Notes: a model not told the origin generated them from the sequence alone. A stretch of 64,000 bases of DNA from Oceanimonas doudoroffii (GCF_002242685.1 NZ_NBIM01000002.1:204905-268904); one strand, 5' to 3'. Shown: positions 9,264-17,747, counted from the stretch's first letter. Program-made: numbers and translations.

Positions 9264-9952
9264 GGCCGTTTTATCACCGGCTGTGTGGGCTGGCGCTGCT
9301 GGGCGTGTTGTTTGGCATGCCAGCCTGGTCGCTGGAGGAAGAAGACGGCAGTCTGCGCCTGAGTGTGCAGCGGTTTTATGGCGAGGCGGCGGGACGCCGG
9401 CTGGGAGAATGGCGCCGGCTGGTGAGAACCGGGCAGGCCGCCGGCTGGAGCGAGCTGGACGCCATTGCGCGAGTGAACGACTTTTTCAACCGCCTGGTGT
9501 TTATCGACGATATTGAACTCTGGGCCGAAGAGGATTTTTGGGCCACACCTGCGGAGTTTATTGGTGCGGGAGGGGGGGACTGCGAGGACTTCAGTCTGGC
9601 CAAATATTTCTCCCTGCGTGAGCTGGGGTTGCCCGACGACAAGCTCAGGCTGGTCTATGTCAAGGCGCTGGAGCTGAACCAGTTTCATATGGTGGTGGCC
9701 TATTACCCCACGCCCTCGGCGGTGCCGCTTATCCTCGACAATTTAAAGCCAGCCATCATGCCGGCTACGGCGCGCACCGATCTGGCGCCCATATACAGTT
9801 TTAACGGTCAGCACTTGTGGCTGATGAAGGAAAGAGGCAGGGGCGAGCTGGCCGGAGCGTCTTCGCGTCTGTCGTTATGGAACGAGTTGCGTAGCAGGCT
9901 TGAGCACACCCGGCTGCAGCGACCGGCAATCAATCTGGATGATGGATTATGA
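9260..9952 (+). CDS. lapG: LapG-type periplasmic cysteine protease (bacterial transglutaminase-like)
   Basis: A 230-aa protein with a signal peptide (residues 1-24, GMPAWS) and the transglutaminase-like cysteine proteinase fold. The presumed triad is Cys108 in GGGDCEDFS, His143 in QFHMVVAYY and Asp160 in LILDNL; the acidic residues around Cys108 are the expected calcium-binding region. In the Lap model LapG clips the adhesin's N-terminal retention module at a di-alanine site when c-di-GMP is low, releasing it from the cell. A plausible target site (PAAG) is present in the adhesin encoded 2.2 kb downstream. The gene overlaps both neighbours by 4 bp, so it is tightly coupled to its inhibitor lapD. 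Confidence 0.93.
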   Translation: MRPFYHRLCGLALLGVLFGMPAWSLEEEDGSLRLSVQRFYGEAAGRRLGEWRRLVRTGQAAGWSELDAIARVNDFFNRLVFIDDIELWAEEDFWATPAEFIGAGGGDCEDFSLAKYFSLRELGLPDDKLRLVYVKALELNQFHMVVAYYPTPSAVPLILDNLKPAIMPATARTDLAPIYSFNGQHLWLMKERGRGELAGASSRLSLWNELRSRLEHTRLQRPAINLDDGL

Positions 9953-11856
9953 CCCTGTACCGGCAACTACTGCTCACCATGCTGCTGCTCTTTGCGCTGC
10001 TGTTTGTATCGGCCTATTCGGTGCAGTTCAGCTCCACCCGCAGTTATCTTGCCCAGCAGCAGGAGTTTATGGTGATCAACACCGTCACCGCCCTGGGGCT
10101 GGCGCTGACTCCCTATCTGGAAAGCGACGACGCCGTGGGCGCCGAGTCGGTGGTCAATGCCGTGTTCGACGGCGGTTATTACCGCAAAGTGGAGTTGCGC
10201 CTGCTGGCCTCAAACAAAACCATTTCCCGAGAGAACGCCACTCCACCGGGCAGGGTGCCGGCCTGGTTTGCGGACCTGGAATTATTTGAAGGCGGCCGCC
10301 ACCAGGCGGTGCTTACCTCGGGCTGGCTGCAGCTGGGCCAGCTGTATGTGGAAGGACACACCGGCCATGCCTATTTTCAGCTGTGGCGGGGCATGAGCCG
10401 GCTGGCCACCTGGTTTGCACTGAGTTTTGTACTGGTGTGGGTGTTGCTGGTGCTGGCCCTGCGGCATTTGCTCAAGCCCCTGCACAGCATTGAAGAGCAG
10501 GCTCATGAAATAGAGCAACATCACTTTGGCAAAAGTATTCCGCTGCCGGCCACCCGGGAGCTGCGCCGAGTGGTGTCGGCCATCAACGGCATGGCCGGCA
10601 AGTTGGAGGCTCAGTTTGAGGAGCAGGCTGCCGAGGCCGAGCGCTTGCGGCACCGCGCCTTTGTGGATCATACCTCCGGCCTTGGCAACCGCAGCTATTT
10701 TATGGCCCAGAGTCAGAGCTGGCTGGGGGACGATCGCTGTGGGGCCGTGGTGCTGGTGTCGGCGGGAGCGCTGGACCGGCTGTATCGGGAAGAAGGCTTT
10801 GAGGCTCGGGATCAGATGATAAGGGTGATCGGCAAAAACCTGCGCCAGTTGTGCCGGGATCATGGCGAGCATGTGCTGGCGCGCATTTCCGCCACCGAAT
10901 ACGCCATGCTGCTCGACGAAACCGAGCCCGCCGGCCTGCGCCAGCTGGGCGAAACCATCAACCGGCAGATTGCCGAACTGGTCAAGGATCCCGATGACGA
11001 CAGGGACATGCCCCGGGTGGGCATTGCCCTGGTGCAGCCCGGGGATGAAATCGGCCGCCTGCTGACCCGGGCCGATCATGCCCTTAACCGGGCACGCATG
11101 GATGAAACCGGCGTGGTGGTGGAAGCGCACAAACAACGGGAGCGGCTGGGCCGGCTGGAATGGAAGCAACTGCTGGAAGAAGCGCTGGAGCACGATGATT
11201 TCGAACTGAGCGTACAGGCGGTGATGGACTTTGCCGGCGAGCGCTGCCACGACGAGGTGTTTGTCAGCATTCGCAAGGACGGCATCGCCTTTGGTGCCGA
11301 CAACTTTTTGCCGGTGGCGGAGCAGTTCGGCTTGGGGGAGCGGCTGGATCTGCATATTGTGACCCGCGCCCTGCGCATGCTGGAGAACCGTCCCGAGCTG
11401 AAACTGGCGGTAAACCTGACGCGGCAAAGCTGCCATCAGGACGGATTCTGGCGCAAGCTGGCCCAGGTGCTGGAGCGCTACGAGGCGGTACGGGACCGGC
11501 TGTTTCTGGAGCTGCCGGAAAGTGCCTTTGCCTTTGGCTGGGAGCGGCTGATAGCGCCGCTGGCCTCGCTCAAGGCCGCCTGGGGGGTGGACCACTTCGG
11601 TCGTCACTTCGACCTGTTGGTGCACCTGGGGCGGTTTCGGCCGCGTTATGTCAAGCTGGATCACGGTTATACCAGCCAGGTGCTGCAGCCCGACTATAAC
11701 GACGCCTTTCTCGCTGCCGTGTGCCGCGCCGCCCACGGCATGGGCGCCCTCACCATTGCCACTCGCGTGGAAACCGGGCAGCAGGTGGATCGCCTGAGGA
11801 GCCTGCATATCGACGCCTACCAGGGCTACGTCAGTCCTCCCGGCCGCCTCTGCTGA
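9949..11856 (+). CDS. lapD: LapD-type c-di-GMP receptor with degenerate GGDEF and EAL domains
   Basis: This 635-aa inner-membrane protein has two transmembrane helices (about 7-25 and 153-172) bracketing a periplasmic domain, then HAMP (about 173-225), GGDEF-like (about 240-385) and EAL-like (about 400-635) domains. SATEY (314-318) replaces GGDEF, and the EAL signature is lost (DEVFVSI in its place; VDHFGRHF instead of DDFGTG; ATRVET instead of AEGVET). It is therefore expected to bind rather than make or break c-di-GMP. Periplasmic Trp126, in a Gly-Trp pair, is close to the LapG-contacting Trp recalled for P. fluorescens LapD. Bound c-di-GMP would make it sequester LapG and keep the adhesin on the surface. 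It is the last gene of the six-gene operon. Confidence 0.92.
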   Translation: MTLYRQLLLTMLLLFALLFVSAYSVQFSSTRSYLAQQQEFMVINTVTALGLALTPYLESDDAVGAESVVNAVFDGGYYRKVELRLLASNKTISRENATPPGRVPAWFADLELFEGGRHQAVLTSGWLQLGQLYVEGHTGHAYFQLWRGMSRLATWFALSFVLVWVLLVLALRHLLKPLHSIEEQAHEIEQHHFGKSIPLPATRELRRVVSAINGMAGKLEAQFEEQAAEAERLRHRAFVDHTSGLGNRSYFMAQSQSWLGDDRCGAVVLVSAGALDRLYREEGFEARDQMIRVIGKNLRQLCRDHGEHVLARISATEYAMLLDETEPAGLRQLGETINRQIAELVKDPDDDRDMPRVGIALVQPGDEIGRLLTRADHALNRARMDETGVVVEAHKQRERLGRLEWKQLLEEALEHDDFELSVQAVMDFAGERCHDEVFVSIRKDGIAFGADNFLPVAEQFGLGERLDLHIVTRALRMLENRPELKLAVNLTRQSCHQDGFWRKLAQVLERYEAVRDRLFLELPESAFAFGWERLIAPLASLKAAWGVDHFGRHFDLLVHLGRFRPRYVKLDHGYTSQVLQPDYNDAFLAAVCRAAHGMGALTIATRVETGQQVDRLRSLHIDAYQGYVSPPGRLC

Positions 11857-12159
11857 CTATCAACCTTCGCAAACATTTCTCACTCATGTTCGGTGGCCTC
11901 CTCCCTCGAAGACGTCAGCCCATTGCCATGGGTCATGGTTCCTCGCTTTGTGCCGATGAGCAGCACTGACTTCAGGCCGCCGTTCGAATCGGGGGACGAG
12001 CCAGGCTCACGGCCCCTTTGGATTCACTTGAATAAACCTTTCAGTTTTTTAGAAAGGATTGGCTGCAATCCGCATTGTGGGTGGCTAAATTTTGCGCAGG
12101 AACCCGCCGGGTTTCGCCCCTAGCCTTAATACAAGCAAGGCAGTAACAGGGATGGAACC
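11857..12159. other. 303-bp leader/promoter region of the adhesin gene
   Basis: No gene is recognisable. The region holds an A/T-rich block at 12028-12058, a tiny hairpin (AACCC/GGGTT near 12105-12117) and a GGGATGGAACC ribosome-site region before the adhesin ATG. I found no c-di-GMP riboswitch core and no properly spaced sigma-54 promoter. The separate upstream region suggests that the adhesin has its own promoter, independent of the lapBCE-lapGD operon. Confidence 0.5.
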
Positions 12160-14952
12160 ATGAAAACCACAAAAATCGAAAGTACCGTACAGGTGGTCAG
12201 CCTTAAGGGGCAGGCCTTTATCATCTCACAGAATGGAACGGTTACTCCGGTCAGTGCCGGCCAGGTCATTCCTGCGGGCACCCTGCTGCTGACCGACGAA
12301 AACTCCGGCATCGTCTATGGCGAGGCACCGAAAAATGCCATGTCGGCCCAGCCGGCGGTGAATGAAACCGCGGCAGAAGAAGCCGAAGCCATTCAGGCCG
12401 CCATTCTGGCAGGCCTTGACCCGACCAAGTTGTTTGCGGCCCCGGCCGCCGGTAATCCGGCCTCAGGTCAGGTGAATGCCGATGGCAGTGGCAATGCCGG
12501 CTTTGTGGTGGTGGATCGCACCGGCGATGCGCTGCTGGCCGAGGCGGGGTTCGATACCACCTTTGCCAGTCAACCCTTTGACTTCGTGATTGAGGCCTTG
12601 CCGGAGCGCAACCTGGACGACTCCATTCCCGTGCTGGTGGTGGTGATCGATCCGCCCCTTACACCGCCCGATGATGGCGGTGGCAATGGTGGCGGCAACG
12701 GCGGTAATAACACCGCCTTTGTGGAAGAGAGCGCCCTGCCCAACGGCAGCAACCCCGACAGCGATAATGAAAGCTGCACCGGTTATTTCGATATCAACAC
12801 CGGCAACGACGAGCTGGCCAGGGTGGAAATACGTTTGCCCGGTGGTGAATGGGTGGATGTGACCGGCGGCGGTGTGATTGAAGGAAAATACGGTACCCTT
12901 ACGGTGACCGTGGAAGACGGCGTTTACCGCTGGCGCTACGATCTCAATGGCGCGGTGGATCACCCCAATGAAGGGGAAACCGGCGCCGATGATACCCTTC
13001 CCGACGACTTTGAAATTCGAGTGACCGATGACGACGGCGATCAGGCTACCGCCGGGCTGACCGTCAACGTGCACGACGACGGTCCCATGGCCGAGGCCGA
13101 CTCCTTTACCGTGGGTGAGTCGGGCAAGCCCTGCTATAACCTGATGCTGATCATCGACACCTCCGGCAGCATGGAAGGGGAGCGGCTGGCGCTGGCCAAG
13201 CAGGCACTGATTAACCTTATCAACAGCTATCGCGACATTTCTTCCAAGCTCAATATCAGCGTGATCGACTTCGGCACCCAGACCAAGATGGTGTTGGCGG
13301 ACATGACCGCCGATGAGGCCATCGCCCATATCAATTCGCTTACCGCCGAGGGCTGGACTAATTACCAGGATCCGCTGGAAGACGCCCAGGAGCTGCTGAC
13401 CGAACAGGTGGCCGACAAGCCGGAGTATGAGCACAAGGTGTATTTTATTTCCGACGGCGAGCCCAACCGGGGCGATGTGCCCGAGGGATGGCAGGGCTTT
13501 GTGGATGACAACGGCATTGACGTGATTGCCGTTGGGGTAGGGGAAAACAGTCCCGAGGCCCGCGATGAGCTCGACAAGGTGGGCAACAGCGGCGACACCA
13601 CCCTGATTATTGAGGACCCCGAAGAGCTGGATGCGGCCCTGCAGGACACCGTGCCCAGTGAGGTATCGGGCAATGTGCTGGACAACGACAGCTTTGGGGC
13701 CGATGGCCCTGGCCGGGTGGTGTCGGTGACCTATGGTGATACCACCTATGAGGTACCCGAAGGCGGCTCGGTGGACATACCCACCGACAGTGGCGGCACC
13801 CTGACCATGCATTCCAATGGTGATTTTACCTACAGCGGCCCCGCCGATGTGGACGAAGACATTACCGAAAGCTTTACCTACACCATGGAAGATAGTGACG
13901 GCGACACCAGCAGCGCCACCCTCAATATTACCGTGACCGACAGCGACGTCCCCGACGATGGTGGCGACAACGGTGGCGGGCACGACGACGGCGATGATCA
14001 TGGACATGGCCATTGCCCTCCCTTCCATTACTGGATTGATCACATCAGTCTGCCTCATGTGGCGGCAACCTTTGCCGGCATCTGGGCCCAGGCACTGGCC
14101 GCGGCGGATTTGCTGATCGACATGGGGGATACGGATCCCGGCATTAACCTTTCCTGGAAGAACTGCCCCGACAAGGTGGTTTGGCAGAAACATGATCTCT
14201 TTGATGGCGGTGATTACATCGGTGAGCAACTGGTGGCCCAGTTTGCTCCCGGCGCGGAACATTGGGGCAAGCTGTTCACCTTTACCATGAAGATTGACGG
14301 CGGCTACGAGTTTGAGCTGCACAATGCCGGCTATTTTGCCGACGGCGGCGACTGGAAGGGCAAGGATCTCGACTTTGAATGGAGCCTGACCGACTGCGAG
14401 GGCAAGCATCATGGCGGCCCCCTGAGTGTGGAGATTGACACCGGCACCCATCATCAGAGCGGCACGGCGAGCAGCGATGTATTCGCGAGTGCAGGCAGTG
14501 CCAAGCTGCACCTGCAGGGGCTGGATGGCAACGACACCCTTCACGGCGGTAGTGATATCGATGTGCTGCTGGGGGGCGGTGGCGACGATCTGCTGGCCGT
14601 GGGTCTGGGCAGTAATGTGCTTAGTGGCGGTGCCGGGCACGATCATTTCCATTTCAGCGAAACCGACCTCAATTCCCTCAATACCATTACCGACTTTGAA
14701 AAGGGCGTGGATGTGATTGACCTGGGCGAGCTGTTGTCGGGAGAAGAGGCGGGCAATCTGTCCGATTACCTGACCTTCAGTCAGGATGGGAAAGACACCC
14801 TGCTCAGTGTCTCACCCGAGGGGGATGGTGATGGCACTCAGCAGATCCGCTTTGAAGACACCAACCTGATGGATCTTTACGGAGTAACCGGCAGCGCCGA
14901 TCTGGTGCAGGCCATGGTGGATGATCAGTCGTTGCAGGTTGATAAAACCTGA
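12160..14952 (+). CDS. compact LapA/BapA-type secreted adhesin with retention module, VWA domain and RTX C terminus
   Basis: A 930-aa acidic protein without a Sec signal. Residues 1-150 form a LapA-type retention module ending in a probable LapG site, PAAG at 95-98 after DPTKLF. A Gly/Asn linker (172-184) leads to a T1SS-143-type repeat (about 187-307). A cadherin-like unit starts at ADSFTVGE (313-320) and resumes at GNVLDND (504-510). Between its halves lies a von Willebrand A domain (about 326-498) with MIDAS D333-x-S335-x-S337, T400 and D432. An Asp/His/Gly-rich linker (599-618) and an unrecognised domain with C619, C669 and C746 follow. RTX nonapeptides (about 785-828) and a type I C-terminal signal end the protein. 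It probably mediates Ca2+-dependent surface attachment. Related adhesins usually have thousands of residues, so this one is unusually short. Confidence 0.88.
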   Translation: MKTTKIESTVQVVSLKGQAFIISQNGTVTPVSAGQVIPAGTLLLTDENSGIVYGEAPKNAMSAQPAVNETAAEEAEAIQAAILAGLDPTKLFAAPAAGNPASGQVNADGSGNAGFVVVDRTGDALLAEAGFDTTFASQPFDFVIEALPERNLDDSIPVLVVVIDPPLTPPDDGGGNGGGNGGNNTAFVEESALPNGSNPDSDNESCTGYFDINTGNDELARVEIRLPGGEWVDVTGGGVIEGKYGTLTVTVEDGVYRWRYDLNGAVDHPNEGETGADDTLPDDFEIRVTDDDGDQATAGLTVNVHDDGPMAEADSFTVGESGKPCYNLMLIIDTSGSMEGERLALAKQALINLINSYRDISSKLNISVIDFGTQTKMVLADMTADEAIAHINSLTAEGWTNYQDPLEDAQELLTEQVADKPEYEHKVYFISDGEPNRGDVPEGWQGFVDDNGIDVIAVGVGENSPEARDELDKVGNSGDTTLIIEDPEELDAALQDTVPSEVSGNVLDNDSFGADGPGRVVSVTYGDTTYEVPEGGSVDIPTDSGGTLTMHSNGDFTYSGPADVDEDITESFTYTMEDSDGDTSSATLNITVTDSDVPDDGGDNGGGHDDGDDHGHGHCPPFHYWIDHISLPHVAATFAGIWAQALAAADLLIDMGDTDPGINLSWKNCPDKVVWQKHDLFDGGDYIGEQLVAQFAPGAEHWGKLFTFTMKIDGGYEFELHNAGYFADGGDWKGKDLDFEWSLTDCEGKHHGGPLSVEIDTGTHHQSGTASSDVFASAGSAKLHLQGLDGNDTLHGGSDIDVLLGGGGDDLLAVGLGSNVLSGGAGHDHFHFSETDLNSLNTITDFEKGVDVIDLGELLSGEEAGNLSDYLTFSQDGKDTLLSVSPEGDGDGTQQIRFEDTNLMDLYGVTGSADLVQAMVDDQSLQVDKT

Positions 14953-14969
14953 TGTGAGGGAGGTGAGCC

Positions 14970-15455
14970 ATGGCCAAGGTAATTTCGGTGCTGGTGCAAG
15001 GTGTCGGCTACCACTGGAACGGACAGGACATTCTGGTGGATGACGGCATCAGTGCCCCCTGGCCACTGGCGGGGCCGGTGCTGGACGGCGTGGAGCTGTA
15101 TAATCAGGAAGGGGAAGCCAGCGGCACCTTTACCATCGACTTTGAACGTCAGGACTGGCTGCTGGCGGGAGAGAGCGATCTGGGGGCGGTGCTGTTGGTG
15201 GATGAAAAAGGAGCGGGCCTGAGCCCGCTGTCTCCCCTCACGGCCCAGGCCATGCGGTTGCCACCGCCGGCCCTGTCTGCTTCGAATGATGAGGCTGCCC
15301 ACTCAGCCGAAGCCCTGACCCTGGACGACATTCTGCTCAGCAGCGAACTCCCCGATCTGTTTGCCTCTGCGACCATAACCGACACAGCCGCACTGAACAG
15401 CGACCTGATTGACGATGTTATCAACTGGCTCTCAGTGTATAGTCCTCCCGAATGA
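14970..15455 (+). CDS. unrecognised acidic 161-aa protein downstream of the adhesin
   Basis: I do not recognise the family. The gene starts 17 bp after the adhesin stop with a good GGGAGGTGAGCC ribosome site and ends just before a terminator, so it is almost certainly cotranscribed with the adhesin. The product has no signal peptide or membrane helix. Residues 1-85 look like a beta-rich domain (VISVLVQGVGYHWNG, SGTFTIDFERQDWLLAG). The rest is acidic and Ser/Ala/Leu-rich, ending in a hydrophobic patch (DDVINWLSVYS). It could be a small second substrate of the type I exporter, an adhesin-associated factor or a cytoplasmic chaperone; the lack of a Sec signal and the acidic C-terminal region allow any of these. 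Confidence 0.75.
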   Translation: MAKVISVLVQGVGYHWNGQDILVDDGISAPWPLAGPVLDGVELYNQEGEASGTFTIDFERQDWLLAGESDLGAVLLVDEKGAGLSPLSPLTAQAMRLPPPALSASNDEAAHSAEALTLDDILLSSELPDLFASATITDTAALNSDLIDDVINWLSVYSPPE

Positions 15456-15480
15456 GATATTACCAGCCATGTCACTTGTT

Positions 15481-15506
15481 GGCCCGGCGTTAGCCGGGCC
15501 AGTTTT
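15481..15506 (+). terminator. rho-independent terminator of the adhesin unit
   Basis: GGCCCGGC (15481-15488), a GTTA loop and GCCGGGCC (15493-15500) form a perfect 8-bp stem followed by AGTTTT. It lies 25 bp after the 161-aa gene. Confidence 0.85.
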
Positions 15507-15597
15507 GTGCCGTTAAACGCACATGACCCGATAAATCGGTGCTTGTCGCGTTACGCCGGTGGCTGCCTTATCGATCATCAACACCAAGAGGATCACC

Positions 15598-16299
15598 ATG
15601 CGAAATCTGTCTGCTTCCGCCCTGCTAAGCCTGCCGCTGCTCTTCAGCTCGGCGGCATTTGCCATTGCCGTTCCCGATGCCCCCCACCTGGTGACTCAGG
15701 GGGAAGCCAGCATAAGCGTGGCCCCCGACATGGCCACCCTGGAGCTGGCGGTGACGGCCCTGAAGAAGGACAGCCGCCAGGCCAAGCAGGAAGTGGATAC
15801 TCGAGTGGCGGCGCTGTTCAGCGGCCTCAGTGCCCTTGGCATTAAGAAGGCGGACATTGACAGCGGCAACCTGATCACCCGGCCGGATTACCATTACCCC
15901 AAAAATGGTGAACGCGAGCTGAAGGGCTATGTGGCCGAGCGCACCGTGACCGTGCGGTTGTATCAGCTCGACAATCTGAGCCAGGCCATCGACACCGCCC
16001 TGGCCCAGGGGGTGCAGAACGTGCAGCATATTCGTTATGGTGTGCGAGAGTCCGAGACCTACCGGCAAAAGGCCCGCCAAGCCGCCATTGCCGATGCCAG
16101 GGCTCTGGCCGGCGAGCTGGCCGGTGGCTTTGAACTCGCGTTGGGAGAGGTATATGCCATTGAGTATGCGGGCCAGTCTCCGGTGCATCCGCGGCCCCTT
16201 GGTGCGGCCCGCATGATGGCCGATGCCGCTCCCGAGAGCTATCAGCAGAACGAGATTGAATTTACCGATCAGGTACAGGTGGTCTACACCCTGAATTAA
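15598..16299 (+). CDS. SIMPL-domain (DUF541, YggE-like) periplasmic protein
   Basis: A 233-aa protein with a clear signal peptide (residues 1-22, LFSSAAFA) and the SIMPL/DUF541 domain: VTQGEASISVAPDMATLELAV at the start, then LITRPDYHYPKNGER and YVAERTVTVRLYQLDNL in the middle. E. coli YggE, of this family, has been linked to oxidative-stress tolerance, but the molecular role is unknown. ATG 15598 is preferred because GAGGATCACC precedes it and the signal peptide starts there. It appears monocistronic: a terminator lies upstream and a GC-rich inverted repeat downstream. Confidence 0.88.
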   Translation: MRNLSASALLSLPLLFSSAAFAIAVPDAPHLVTQGEASISVAPDMATLELAVTALKKDSRQAKQEVDTRVAALFSGLSALGIKKADIDSGNLITRPDYHYPKNGERELKGYVAERTVTVRLYQLDNLSQAIDTALAQGVQNVQHIRYGVRESETYRQKARQAAIADARALAGELAGGFELALGEVYAIEYAGQSPVHPRPLGAARMMADAAPESYQQNEIEFTDQVQVVYTLN

Positions 16300-16311
16300 C
16301 CCTGATGCGCG

Positions 16312-16337
16312 GCCTCGTCCCTTGGCGGAGACGAGGC
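16312..16337 (+). terminator. possible terminator after the SIMPL gene; AT-rich upstream region of serA follows
   Basis: GCCTCGTC (16312-16319) and GACGAGGC (16330-16337) form an 8-bp stem, but the T-run is poor. The following A/T tract (about 16372-16410, including nine consecutive A) looks like an UP-element or bent-DNA region of the serA promoter. I could not place -35 and -10 boxes with confidence. Confidence 0.4.
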
Positions 16338-16493
16338 TGCGCCCTCTGATTGCCTTGATTTTCCTTACTTACTTTTATTAAAAAAAAATTTATAACTTAA
16401 AAAAACGTGACTTTGATGGCAAAAATTCCCTAAAGTCGATGTTTTTGATACTTTATGGCAAAACCCAAGCAGTTGTCATAAAGGACCCCGGTA

Positions 16494-17723
16494 ATGGCCA
16501 ACTATTCCCTCGAAAAAGAAAAAATCAAAATTTTATTGCTGGAAGGCGTACACCCCGGCACCGTTGAATCGTTCAAGGCCGCTGGCTATAGCAACATCGA
16601 CTACCTCAAGACTTCCCTGGCCGAAGACGAGCTGAAAGAGCGCATCAAGGATGTGCACTTTGTGGGCATCCGTTCCCGCACTCAGCTGACCGAGTCGGTC
16701 CTGGACGCCGCCGACAAGCTGGTGGCCATCGGCTGTTTCTGCATCGGCACCAACCAGGTGGATCTGAGTGCCGCCGAAATTCGCGGTATTCCGGTGTTCA
16801 ACGCGCCTTTCTCCAACACTCGCAGCGTGGCCGAGCTGGTACTGGGCGAACTGCTGCTGCTGCTGCGCGGCATTCCCGAGCGCAACGCCAAGGCCCACCG
16901 GGGTGAATGGCAGAAAACCGCTACCCACTCCTTTGAAGCCCGTGGCAAGAAGCTGGGCATCATCGGCTATGGCCACATCGGTACTCAGCTGGGCATTATT
17001 GCCGAAGGCATCGGCATGCAGGTGTATTACTACGACATCGAGAACAAGCTGTCGCTGGGCAACGCCATTCAGGTGGCCAGCCTGAAAGAGCTGCTGAACA
17101 TGGCCGATGTGGTGTCGCTGCACGTGCCCGAAACCGCCCAGACCAAAAACATGTTTGGTGCCGAACAGCTGGCGATGATGAAGCCGGGTGCCATTTTGAT
17201 CAATGCATCACGGGGCACCGTGGTCGACATCGACGCGCTGGCGGCGGCCCTGGCCAGCAAGCACGTGGCCGGTGCGGCCATCGACGTATTCCCGGTGGAG
17301 CCCAAGTCCAACGACGAGGAGTTCATTTCCCCGCTGCGCGAGTTTGACAACGTGATCCTGACCCCGCACATTGGCGGCTCCACTCAGGAAGCCCAGGAAA
17401 ACATCGGCTACGAAGTGGCGGGCAAGCTCATCAAGTATTCCGACAACGGATCCACCCTGTCGGCGGTGAACTTCCCTGAGGTATCACTGCCGAGCCATGC
17501 CGGCACCAGCCGCCTGCTGCACATTCACCACAACAAGCCGGGCATTCTCAGTCAGATCGCCCAGGCCTTTGCCGGGGACGACATCAACATTGCGGCCCAG
17601 TACCTGCAGACCTCGCCCAAAATCGGTTATGTGGTGATCGACGTGGAAACCGCCCAGAGCGAACAGGCCCTGGAAAAACTCAAGGCCATCAGCGGCACCA
17701 TTCGCGCTCGAATTCTGCACTGA
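16494..17723 (+). CDS. serA: D-3-phosphoglycerate dehydrogenase
   Basis: A 409-aa cytosolic enzyme that oxidises 3-phosphoglycerate with NAD, the first step of serine synthesis. It has the split D-2-hydroxyacid dehydrogenase fold with a Rossmann NAD site (LGIIGYGHIGTQLG), the catalytic Arg in NASRGTVVD, and the catalytic His in LTPHIGGST. A C-terminal ACT domain (about 335-409, LLHIHHNKPGILSQIA) binds serine for feedback inhibition in the E. coli-type enzyme. Length and layout match the E. coli form. A strong terminator follows, so it is probably transcribed alone from the AT-rich upstream region. Confidence 0.97.
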   Translation: MANYSLEKEKIKILLLEGVHPGTVESFKAAGYSNIDYLKTSLAEDELKERIKDVHFVGIRSRTQLTESVLDAADKLVAIGCFCIGTNQVDLSAAEIRGIPVFNAPFSNTRSVAELVLGELLLLLRGIPERNAKAHRGEWQKTATHSFEARGKKLGIIGYGHIGTQLGIIAEGIGMQVYYYDIENKLSLGNAIQVASLKELLNMADVVSLHVPETAQTKNMFGAEQLAMMKPGAILINASRGTVVDIDALAAALASKHVAGAAIDVFPVEPKSNDEEFISPLREFDNVILTPHIGGSTQEAQENIGYEVAGKLIKYSDNGSTLSAVNFPEVSLPSHAGTSRLLHIHHNKPGILSQIAQAFAGDDINIAAQYLQTSPKIGYVVIDVETAQSEQALEKLKAISGTIRARILH

Positions 17724-17747
17724 CAGCACGACCGACAGAGAATGTGA

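Noticed and set aside
12055..12085. Sigma-54-like TGGC...GC pair upstream of the adhesin
   Set aside because: The GG and GC dinucleotides are one base too close together for a -24/-12 promoter.
11857..12159. c-di-GMP (GEMM) riboswitch ahead of the adhesin
   Set aside because: The core motifs and tetraloop receptor are absent; only a short AACCC/GGGTT hairpin is present.
12463..14652. Very long minus-strand open frame opposite the adhesin
   Set aside because: It is the antisense shadow of a GC-rich gene with strong codon bias and has no ribosome site or homology signal.
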